Below are positions 1 to 7,602 of a DNA stretch of 64,000 bases, in pieces. The notes below the pieces were generated by a model that did no database searches, was not told the DNA's origin, and worked only from the letters and a program-made list of their open reading frames with translations. This stretch comes from Chitinophagales bacterium (GTDB lineage Bacteria; Bacteroidota; Bacteroidia; Chitinophagales; Saprospiraceae). The translations under genes and the position numbers were made by a program. The stretch covers positions 1 to 64,000 of the forward strand of contig JAFLBO010000022.1 in NCBI GenBank assembly GCA_017303475.1. The letters run 5' to 3'. The first letter of the stretch is position 1. The number at the start of each line of letters is the position of its first letter.

Positions 1-900
1 TTTTAACATAGGCGCCAAACACCAGAGTGGAGTCGCCCGCACAGATCTGGCGTGTCTCGCTCGTGGGCGCGGGCCCAGGTAACAATTGTACCGTTATGGT
101 ATGCACCGAATCGCAGCCGTTGGCGCTATTGAAGGTTTGTGGATAGACCCCGGCGGTTTTTACATAGGCGCCAAACACAAGGGTAGAATCGCCTGGGCAG
201 ATAGAGCGTGCTTCCTGCGTGGGCGCAGGCGTGGGTAACAATTCCACCGTAATCGTATGCACCGAATCGCAACCGTTCACACTGCTGAAGGTTTGTGGAT
301 AGACCCCGGCGGTTTTTACATAAGCGCCAAACACAAGGGTAGAATCGCCCGCACAAATCTGCCGCATTTCACCAGTGGGCACAGGCGTGGGTAACAATTG
401 CACTGTGATTGTATGCACCGAATCGCAGCCGTTGGCGCTATTGAAGGTTTGTGGATAGACCCCGGCTGTTTTAACATAGGCGCCAAACACCAGAGTGGAG
501 TCGCCCGCACAGATCTGGCGTGTCTCGCTCGTGGGCGCGGGCCCAGGTAACAATTGTACCGTTATGGTATGCACCGAATCGCAGCCGTTGGCGCTGCTGA
601 AGGTTTGCGGATAGACTCCTGCTGTTTTTACATACGTGCCAAAGACCAGAGTGGAATCGCCCGGGCAGATCTGGCGCGACTCGCTTGTGGGCGGCACGGC
701 TGTAGTTACTTGCACCTCTATGGAATAAAGGGAATCGCAACCAAACTGATTGGTAAAGGTTTGGGTGTATTGACCGGCTGTTTGCACATAAGCGCCAAAA
801 ACCAAAGTGGAATCGCCCGCACAAATTTGCCGGGTTTCTGAAAGGGTATCCTGAGGTAACAGGTCTACCACCACCGTTACAACAGAGTCACATCCAATAG
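1..900 (-). repeat. Six tandem 156-bp coding repeats with 468-bp higher-order period
   Basis: The motif GCCAAA recurs at 14, 170, 326, 482, 638 and 794, a strict 156-bp (52-codon) period within the partial surface-protein gene. Bases 1-127 are identical to 469-595, an offset of exactly three units, while the intervening copies differ. This indicates recent duplication of a three-unit block. The array continues beyond the left edge. Confidence 0.9.
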
Positions 901-3331
901 TATTGGTATAGGTAAACTGCTGCGTATCGCCTGCCGGAATGTTCTGATTATTGTAGGTAAAGAAGGTTCCGGCGCAGGCTGTTGCCTGAATGGTTTGAAA
1001 GGATTCGCCAGGGGTCAGCAACACCGTATCCCGACGAATATTAAAACATAAATCCCGGGCTTCCACCCAGTACAAACCTGGCGCACCCACTTGAATAGAC
1101 GCTGCGGTAGCGCCATTTTGCCACAAATAGGTATTGAATCCCGGCGTGGCTGAAAGGGTAATCGGGGTGCCGGCACAATACACCCGATCAGGCCCCAGGC
1201 TCAGCGGCAACCCGTTGGAGAGGTTCATGGTGAAAACATCCACATTGTTGGCCAGGTCACATTCCGGCCGATAAAACAGGGTGTCGCCGCCTGGCAATGG
1301 GGTTGAGAAATTGCCCCAATCATTCAATACCGCATAGATATTGCCGCTGGCAATGGGCAGGTTCAATGTGTAGGTAAAACAACTGTCCGGCGGAATAGCC
1401 TGGGTACTCACCGTGAATATGCCGCCAAAGGAATTGGAGCTGGGCACAACAAACGGATTGCCGCCCCGGTAAAACCGCACTTTCGTGGTATCTGCCGAAG
1501 GCATATCGCCCTGGTTACAAATGCGCAGGGTAATTTGAAATTGCGGCAACATACAAATAGCACTCTCTACTTCAACAGTCAGATCCGCTGAAGGGGCATA
1601 GGGATGGCCATCAGGATGGAAATAAGCGGGTATTTGCGACAGGAAAATATTGAGCGGTCGTTTTCCGCTGCCGGGTCCGGGCCATTCCAGTGTACTATTC
1701 TGCGGGACTACAGGAACCGTCAGATCATCATTGATCCCAGCCGGGAAATAATTATACTGGTTCCAGACTTTTCGCGCAGGCAGCCAGTGGGAATAGTCAG
1801 GGTTTTGAGGCGTTAAAACCAGTTGCGTTGACATTCCTACATTGTTGGTAATGGTAAAATCATAGGCCAGTATTTCCGTCAATCCATCTCCATCCACATC
1901 CGCCACTACCGGACTTTCCAAATAAGTATTTCCCCGCGCTGGAAAAGAGGTAATCACCCGGTTGGCGCCTACACCCGGCGGAAAAGGCGCAGAACCTCCA
2001 TAAAGCATGTATAGTTTTGTTTCATCCTGGATTAACACCTCTGCCAGCCCGTTATTGTCAAAATCGAAACAGGTAGGCGCTCCTTTTCCAGAAGGATCAT
2101 CTACTAGCAACCCGTCGCTCGACCACCAGAACGGCGCTCCGGCATTGGCCATTTGGGCGTGCAGACTAAAACAACGCAAACGTTTGTCGTACCGAACCAG
2201 AATCTCCGGCCAATCTTCTGCAAAGCCTTGGGTACGGTCGTCAAAAACATTATGAACAGAACAGGCGCCCATGCCATCCCAAGTACCCAATGAATTGAAG
2301 CCCATGGAAAAAAAACGCCAAAAACCGGTTTTATTCCACACATACACGCCCAACTGCTGATTTCTGGTACCCGGTACCACTACCTCCAGGATGCCATCCA
2401 GGTTGAGATCCGCTACGGCCGTATAGCCATCACCAAAATTTTGCCCGGAAGTGTTGTTGATGTCGCGTTGCAACTTAAGCTCCATGCCATCGCCATCATT
2501 GGGATCAATATCCACAGAATAAATGCCAAATCCGGCCGCTATTTCCAGTCCGGCACAATCCGGGTCGCCGTTGCAATCAGCAGGATCAAGCAGATCTGCA
2601 GCAATGGGACTGGTTAGGCGACCAATAACGGAGCCATTAGGGCCCGTACCCTTGGCGAGAAGCTTCAGTACAGGTGCGGCGGGATTGCTAAAATCAAGAC
2701 CAAAAACTTCATTCCCGGCATAAATTTCTGAAATACCATCCCCGTCAAAATCTGCCGGATAGGATAAATATGTTGCAGAAGCAACGGTGTCAACAGATTC
2801 CATCCATAGTTGCATGGGTGGATTGGCGCCAGGCGTGTATTGGGTGAATACTTTGATTTTTTTATCGGTGCCTGTTATGATCAACTCCGGCACTCCGTTT
2901 CGGTCCAGATCGGCAATGAATGGAATTTGATACAAACCAATGTTGTTAGCGCCTAGAATTAATGTATCCGGGGTAGCTGAATTGGAACCATCTCCAGACA
3001 CGATTTCAATCCATTCATTACCCATAGAGTTGAATGTGATCGTCAAAATAATTTCCGGAACGTCATCAACCCATGGGTTAAGATTCCCAACAATGGGTGT
3101 TCGTTGATTGGATATTGTTGAGGAATGCGACCATTTTAACTCCAGGTTTCGCGGCAGCCTGGTTTTTTCCAGGGTACAATCATGCACCGATGCACAGGGG
3201 CAATCAGCTAAATCATAGCAGTCTATCAGTCCATCGGCATCGTCATCGAGGCCGTTACTACAGTTTTCCGTGGTTTGGGCCGCCAGAAATGCGGAGATAG
3301 AAATCAGAATCAGGATGAGATATGTACGCAT
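1..3331 (-). CDS. Partial secreted FG-GAP/VCBS-repeat surface protein with 52-residue tandem repeats
   Basis: The gene starts at the ATG at 3331 and runs off the left edge, so about 1110 residues are visible and the C-terminus is missing. Residues 1-19 are a signal peptide ending in LAAQ. An Asp-rich segment follows (NGLDDDADGLIDCYD), then a propeller-like region with several calcium-type FG-GAP/VCBS motifs such as DFDGDGISEIYAG, DFDNNGLAEVLI and DVDGDGLTEILAYD. An Ig-like/PKD-like region comes next, and from about residue 810 a run of at least six 52-residue repeats with a GDSTLVFGAYV core and a GCDS motif. This layout is typical of very large Bacteroidota cell-surface adhesins exported by T9SS; the sorting domain would lie outside the window. 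The family is clear, the ligand unknown. Confidence 0.85.
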   Translation of the reverse strand, partial: MRTYLILILISISAFLAAQTTENCSNGLDDDADGLIDCYDLADCPCASVHDCTLEKTRLPRNLELKWSHSSTISNQRTPIVGNLNPWVDDVPEIILTITFNSMGNEWIEIVSGDGSNSATPDTLILGANNIGLYQIPFIADLDRNGVPELIITGTDKKIKVFTQYTPGANPPMQLWMESVDTVASATYLSYPADFDGDGISEIYAGNEVFGLDFSNPAAPVLKLLAKGTGPNGSVIGRLTSPIAADLLDPADCNGDPDCAGLEIAAGFGIYSVDIDPNDGDGMELKLQRDINNTSGQNFGDGYTAVADLNLDGILEVVVPGTRNQQLGVYVWNKTGFWRFFSMGFNSLGTWDGMGACSVHNVFDDRTQGFAEDWPEILVRYDKRLRCFSLHAQMANAGAPFWWSSDGLLVDDPSGKGAPTCFDFDNNGLAEVLIQDETKLYMLYGGSAPFPPGVGANRVITSFPARGNTYLESPVVADVDGDGLTEILAYDFTITNNVGMSTQLVLTPQNPDYSHWLPARKVWNQYNYFPAGINDDLTVPVVPQNSTLEWPGPGSGKRPLNIFLSQIPAYFHPDGHPYAPSADLTVEVESAICMLPQFQITLRICNQGDMPSADTTKVRFYRGGNPFVVPSSNSFGGIFTVSTQAIPPDSCFTYTLNLPIASGNIYAVLNDWGNFSTPLPGGDTLFYRPECDLANNVDVFTMNLSNGLPLSLGPDRVYCAGTPITLSATPGFNTYLWQNGATAASIQVGAPGLYWVEARDLCFNIRRDTVLLTPGESFQTIQATACAGTFFTYNNQNIPAGDTQQFTYTNTIGCDSVVTVVVDLLPQDTLSETRQICAGDSTLVFGAYVQTAGQYTQTFTNQFGCDSLYSIEVQVTTAVPPTSESRQICPGDSTLVFGTYVKTAGVYPQTFSSANGCDSVHTITVQLLPGPAPTSETRQICAGDSTLVFGAYVKTAGVYPQTFNSANGCDSVHTITVQLLPTPVPTGEMRQICAGDSTLVFGAYVKTAGVYPQTFSSVNGCDSVHTITVELLPTPAPTQEARSICPGDSTLVFGAYVKTAGVYPQTFNSANGCDSVHTITVQLLPGPAPTSETRQICAGDSTLVFGAYVK

Positions 3332-3339
3332 GAGATTAG

Positions 3340-3686
3340 GGGTCATTTGGGAGGTCATTTGGGGTCATTTAAGGGTCATTTTGGGGTCATTTGGGAGGTC
3401 ATTTGGGGTCATTTGGGGGGGGGGCATTTAGGAGGTCATTTAAGGGTCATTTAGGAGCATTTGGGAGGTCATTTTGGAGGTCATTTAATTAACGTGGGTT
3501 GTCATCCAGAGCGCAGCGAAGGACCTACACAAGCCACGCTATTCGGGGGCATTGGGCCAAAGCATTTCGGGAACCGGGCTTGTGTAGGTCCTGGTTCCCG
3601 GAATGACAATCCACGTTAATTAAATGACCTCCAAAATAACCCCCCAAATGCTCCTAAATGACCTAAATGACCTATAAATGACCCAA
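3340..3686. repeat. Nested inverted GTCATTT array around a GTCAT/CCTACAC hairpin
   Basis: This 357-base gap between two minus-strand genes is fully occupied by repeats. The left arm (3340-3486) is a run of roughly 10-16-bp units of the form GGTCATTTGGG. The centre (3487-3622) is a large imperfect palindrome beginning TTAACGTGGGTTGTCAT and ending with its complement, containing GAGCGCAGCGAAGGACC and CCTACACAAGCC. The right arm (3623-3686) carries the same word in reverse complement (AAATGACC). The whole could fold into one long stem. No gene is seen in it. Confidence 0.85.
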
Positions 3687-3688
3687 AT

Positions 3689-6600
3689 TTATTTCACCAA
3701 AACCACCTTGACCATGCGGGCAAACTGGTCTGATTGAACCCGAAGATAATAGGTACCGGCGGGCTGTGCACTAAAATCGAGGCTTAAGGCGCTGAACGCT
3801 CCGCTTTCTGCCCACAACCATTGTCCGGCGGCATTGTAAAGCTCTACTTTTTGTGCCTGTCGGCCTGATTGCATCTGCAGGTAACACAAACCATTCGAAG
3901 GGTTGGGTGTAAGGCTTACAGCTTCTTCCGGCAATTCCTGGATGCTTACTTCTCCGCCCACCAGGGTAACCACCGTCAGGCAGGAGGCCGAATTTTCCGA
4001 GGTGTCTATGCCGGTCAGCGTTACCTCATTTACCCCAATTTGCAGGGCAGATAATTGGGGCGGATCCACAACCCAAACCACTATCCCGCAGTTATCAGTG
4101 CTGCCGTTATCCAAATCCGCCGGGTTGATGGTCATCAAGCCAATATCGTCCAGCTCGATGGTCAGGGAATCTACACACCACATCACAGGAGGCAATTTAT
4201 CCTGCACGGTCAGGATAGTCTGGCAGGTACTTTCATTGCCACTTTCGTCGGTACAGGTGGTGGTCACCAAATGATCCCCCAAATCGTCGCAATCAAAATA
4301 GGAGATATCCAGCGCAAAGGTCAGGCCACCCAGACAGTTGTCAAAACTGCCGTCATTAAACACATCTGGCTGCAATTGCACTTCGCCATTGGCATCAAGA
4401 CTTACCGTGCTAACCTGATCACAAACCTGGGTTGGCTTTATTTTATCTACCACCGTAACCATGGTGGTACATTCATTCCGATTGAAATACACATCTTCCA
4501 CCGCCAGCACAACAGGCTGTTCAATACCCAGATCAGCACAGGAAAAATCTGTTTTGCTGAGGTATTTCATCAGGGTATTACTGCAATTGTCATAACTGCC
4601 CTGATCCAGGGCATCCGGTGTAATGGTAGCCAGACCATTTTGATCCAGTCCTACCACCAGCTGTTGCGCACAAATGGCTATGGGCGCATTCACATCTTTC
4701 ACTTTCACCAATGCGGTGCAGGTGCTGGTTAGGCTGCCATTTTCCACCACAGTAAGCGTTACCTGTTGCACACCCAAATCGGCACAAGTGAACTGGGTTT
4801 TATCCAGCCAGGAGACAATGATCGGACCGCAGTTGTCGTAACTACCTGCGTCTATATCTGCCGGAGTAATAATAGCCGGCTGCCCGAATGGCCCGATGGC
4901 CAGGGTAATAACCGGCACGCAAATAGTCACCGGCGCAAGGGTGTCGGTAAACTTAATAATGGTGTTGCAGGTGCCGCTGTTTCCAGCTTGGTCCGTGACA
5001 GTGAGTACCGCCATCTGTACAGGTGGGTCAGAGCAGGTAAGTTGGTTAATAGAGGAGCTGAATTGAAGGTTGGCCGTACAGTTGTCGGAGCTTCCATTGT
5101 TCAGATCTTCCGGAGCAATGGTAATCAGCCCTATATCATTCATGTAATATTTTACCTGGGGCAAACAAACTGCCAGCGGCGCCACCGTATCTGTGGCCAA
5201 AATACCATCGCAGTTTTCATCAATGTTGTTGCCACAAATTTCCAGGGCCGCCGGATTCACAGCCGCATTTGCATCATCACAATCATCAGCATTGGCCACA
5301 TAACCCGGAGGTGCATCAAAAGCAAAAACCGTATCGGCTGGGTTGCCATAGCTGTCGCCATCCTGATCATGATACCAAATCACCGCACTGGTATCCGGCA
5401 TAAAACGCGCCAGCAGTAATTGGTTCTCATCATTATACCGGATGCCGCAGGTAATTATGCGCCTATCCGGCAGAACGGCTACATCCTGGAAAATGGTATT
5501 AATCCCGGTAGTTGCCGGCGGTAAATACACTACGCCCAGGGCTCCAAAAGTGATGTCCAATGCACCATTGGGTAGGAAACGAGCTATGGCAGCCTCCTCA
5601 TCATGAAGGGTATTGAACTCATACTCGCCACCTGCCACCACCAACTTGCCGTCTGTGGCGCGCGACATAGCCGGACGCGATGATACCACCGGAAAACCCG
5701 GGATGGTGGATACCCCGTCCACGCCAAAGGATGCATCCAGATCGCCATCGGCGGTAAATCTGGCCAGCATCAGGGTGTTGCCATCGCTTGTGCCAACGGT
5801 CACAATCCCGCCATCCGGCTCCAGCAGCATATCCGTCATCAACTCCTGCTGATCGTTGTAATCCGCCAGGGCAATACCGGTATTGCCAAAATCCTCGTCT
5901 GCAAAACCGGCTACGTCAAAGCGTTGCAGCACGAAATCTGTTCCATAAGGTTGCCCGCTAATAGGGTCACGTTTGCCGCCAACCAATATCTTTCCATCAG
6001 GCAAGACTATAGCCTGTGTCATGTATTCATCTATATCGGTATTGCCCCAGACTATTTCTTCATATCCGGGCAGTATATCGCCATTGGGTTTTAATATCCG
6101 GAATCCATACTCTGCCAACAGGGAATAATAGGAGTTGTAAATCAATACAATGCGTCCGTTAGGCTGCACTTCCAGGTCAACCAGCCTGGGTTGCAGACCA
6201 TTAAAATCAACGATCTCCTCTAATTTCAGCTTGCCATTCACACTAAAATCTTCATCAGGTGATCCATCCGGATTCAGTCGGGTAATGGTGGTAAACAATT
6301 GATTGTTGGAAGACGTGGGTGTTGCCAGAAGTATTTTCCCGTCGGGCAGCAGGTTGGCGTCGTTAGTTATTGGTTCTGTATCCCAGAACATAGAATCAAT
6401 CAACACCTGGCCATTTTGGCCAAATCCGGTATCCACGGTACCATCCAGCCCGAAACGATGCAGCCAAACGGTATACACATTCGTGATGGTGTCTCGTTTA
6501 ATGACCCTGACCAGCACTTTACCATCCGGCTGCAAAGTAATATTGGCTCGTAATGGTTTGGCATCGGGCTGGTTGGCTGCCAGGGTTATGCCGTTGGTGC

Positions 6601-6691
6601 CAAATCCGGCGTCCAGCCAGGCCACCTGGGCATTTACCCGAAGGCAAAAAAGAGATAATCCAAAAAGCGGTATTAGTAGGGATTTTTTCAT
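3689..6691 (-). CDS. T9SS-secreted delta-60 repeat protein with MopE-like and HYR-like modules
   Basis: A 1000-residue extracellular protein starting at the ATG at 6691, with a signal peptide to about residue 21 (LRVNAQ). Residues about 25-430 hold repeated delta-60-type units (LQPDGKVLV, LPDGKILVGG, ARFTADGDLDASFG), which form propeller-like folds. A MopE-like metal-binding segment follows at about 440-500 (DQDGDSYG, DDCDD, NNIDENCDG), then five HYR/Ig-like repeats with conserved Cys pairs (NGSxDNC, TCxDL). The last ~75 residues (TPNPSNG...GTYYLRV) form a T9SS type A sorting domain. Both flanks are GTCATTT arrays. Its role is unknown; export to the cell surface is a firm inference. Confidence 0.9.
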   Translation of the reverse strand: MKKSLLIPLFGLSLFCLRVNAQVAWLDAGFGTNGITLAANQPDAKPLRANITLQPDGKVLVRVIKRDTITNVYTVWLHRFGLDGTVDTGFGQNGQVLIDSMFWDTEPITNDANLLPDGKILLATPTSSNNQLFTTITRLNPDGSPDEDFSVNGKLKLEEIVDFNGLQPRLVDLEVQPNGRIVLIYNSYYSLLAEYGFRILKPNGDILPGYEEIVWGNTDIDEYMTQAIVLPDGKILVGGKRDPISGQPYGTDFVLQRFDVAGFADEDFGNTGIALADYNDQQELMTDMLLEPDGGIVTVGTSDGNTLMLARFTADGDLDASFGVDGVSTIPGFPVVSSRPAMSRATDGKLVVAGGEYEFNTLHDEEAAIARFLPNGALDITFGALGVVYLPPATTGINTIFQDVAVLPDRRIITCGIRYNDENQLLLARFMPDTSAVIWYHDQDGDSYGNPADTVFAFDAPPGYVANADDCDDANAAVNPAALEICGNNIDENCDGILATDTVAPLAVCLPQVKYYMNDIGLITIAPEDLNNGSSDNCTANLQFSSSINQLTCSDPPVQMAVLTVTDQAGNSGTCNTIIKFTDTLAPVTICVPVITLAIGPFGQPAIITPADIDAGSYDNCGPIIVSWLDKTQFTCADLGVQQVTLTVVENGSLTSTCTALVKVKDVNAPIAICAQQLVVGLDQNGLATITPDALDQGSYDNCSNTLMKYLSKTDFSCADLGIEQPVVLAVEDVYFNRNECTTMVTVVDKIKPTQVCDQVSTVSLDANGEVQLQPDVFNDGSFDNCLGGLTFALDISYFDCDDLGDHLVTTTCTDESGNESTCQTILTVQDKLPPVMWCVDSLTIELDDIGLMTINPADLDNGSTDNCGIVVWVVDPPQLSALQIGVNEVTLTGIDTSENSASCLTVVTLVGGEVSIQELPEEAVSLTPNPSNGLCYLQMQSGRQAQKVELYNAAGQWLWAESGAFSALSLDFSAQPAGTYYLRVQSDQFARMVKVVLVK

Positions 6692-6713
6692 GAGTTGGTG
6701 GATTTATGGTGAT

Positions 6714-6872
6714 GGGGTCATTTTGGGTCATTTAGGGGTCATTTGGGTCATTTTGGGGTCATTTTGGGTCATTTAGGGGTCATTTGGGTCAATTTGGGGT
6801 CATTTTGGGTCATTTGGGTCATTTTGGGGTCATTTTGGGTCATTGGGGTCATTTTGGGTCATTTAGGTCATT
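6714..6872. repeat. GTCATTTTGGG tandem array
   Basis: About fifteen imperfect units of GGTCATTT(T/A)GGG fill the region directly upstream of the 1000-residue T9SS gene. The same word occupies that gene's downstream flank (3340-3686), so the gene is bracketed by the repeat. No promoter is legible within it. Confidence 0.85.
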
Positions 6873-7167
6873 TGCCCTGCGTGGGTCTTATGACCCCGCA
6901 GATTGGGTGCCCTGCGCGGGTCCTACAACCCCGCAGTTTCTTTTCCGTGCCCGAGCTGCGGGGTTCTGCAGCTGCGGGCGCCGGCCTTTCCGTTGCGGGA
7001 GCAGCTTTAGGTTCAGGTTTGGCTGATTTTTCGTTGGAAGATTTTTCGTTGGAAGATTTGTCTTTAACCAAATCCTTGGCCTTGTTGAGGTTGATCTGGG
7101 CGAAGAGGCCCGTACAAACAAACATCAGGAAGAAGTACAGGACAGTTTTCTTTGTCTGGTGTGACAT
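6868..7167 (-). CDS. Small secreted protein with repeat-derived C-terminus
   Basis: The ATG at 7167 gives a 99-residue product with a clear signal peptide (residues 1-22, FLMFVCTGLFAQ), then a Lys/Asp-rich stretch (NLNKAKDLVKDK), duplicated SSNEK, and a Pro/Ala/Glu-rich tail. The last ~25 residues (including GHPICGVIRPTQGK) are encoded by two 27-bp direct repeats at 6875-6936 and run into the GTCATTT array, so the original 3' end has probably been replaced. An upstream in-frame start exists at 7236 but the signal peptide fixes the start at 7167. I do not recognise a family; it may be a decaying gene. Confidence 0.45.
   Translation of the reverse strand: MSHQTKKTVLYFFLMFVCTGLFAQINLNKAKDLVKDKSSNEKSSNEKSAKPEPKAAPATERPAPAAAEPRSSGTEKKLRGCRTRAGHPICGVIRPTQGK
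6875..6936. repeat. Two direct copies of a CCCTGCG...CCCCGCAG hairpin unit
   Basis: A 27-bp unit of form CCCTGCGnGGGTC...ACCCCGCAG occurs at 6875-6901 and 6910-6936, a 35-bp period. Each unit is itself palindromic. It lies inside the 3' end of the small secreted-protein gene. Confidence 0.75.
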
Positions 7168-7390
7168 GATTGAATGGAATAAATCGGTGAATGAATAGGA
7201 TGGCCTTCCCCGTGGGTGCAAAAGCGCCCGAGGCATACCACGAGGGCAGGCATAGTAAAGGCTACAGGATGATTGGGACAGGTTAATCCGGGGTGGATTC
7301 AGGAGGGCGGCACGAAGGTATGTTCCGGGATATTACCTGAAGAGTTACTCAGGACGAACGAGGCGATTGACTGAGGGAACGATGATGGGG

Positions 7391-7602
7391 AGTGTTTGAG
7401 TGTTTGAGTTTATGAGTGTTTGAGTGCGGGAGTGTTTGAGTTGGGGGGCGGCTGGGGGTTACCACTAAGGCATGAGGGGAGGGCACTAAGATATCCTCCC
7501 TTCTTAACACCTTAGTGGTGAAATTCCTTAAATTCAAATCTAACCCCCAGCCGAACGCCAACTCAAACACTCCCACACTCAAACACTTCCACACTCAGAA
7601 AT
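7391..7602. repeat. Nested inverted arrays after the histidine kinase gene
   Basis: Left half: GTGTTTGAG words (7391-7440), then GGCTGGGGGTT, then ACCACTAAGG. Right half in mirror order: CCTTAGTGGT, AACCCCCAGCC, then CAAACACTC words ending a few bases before the kinase stop codon at 7603. Three different words are therefore nested in one inverted structure. The preceding stretch 7168-7390 has no recognisable feature. Confidence 0.8.
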
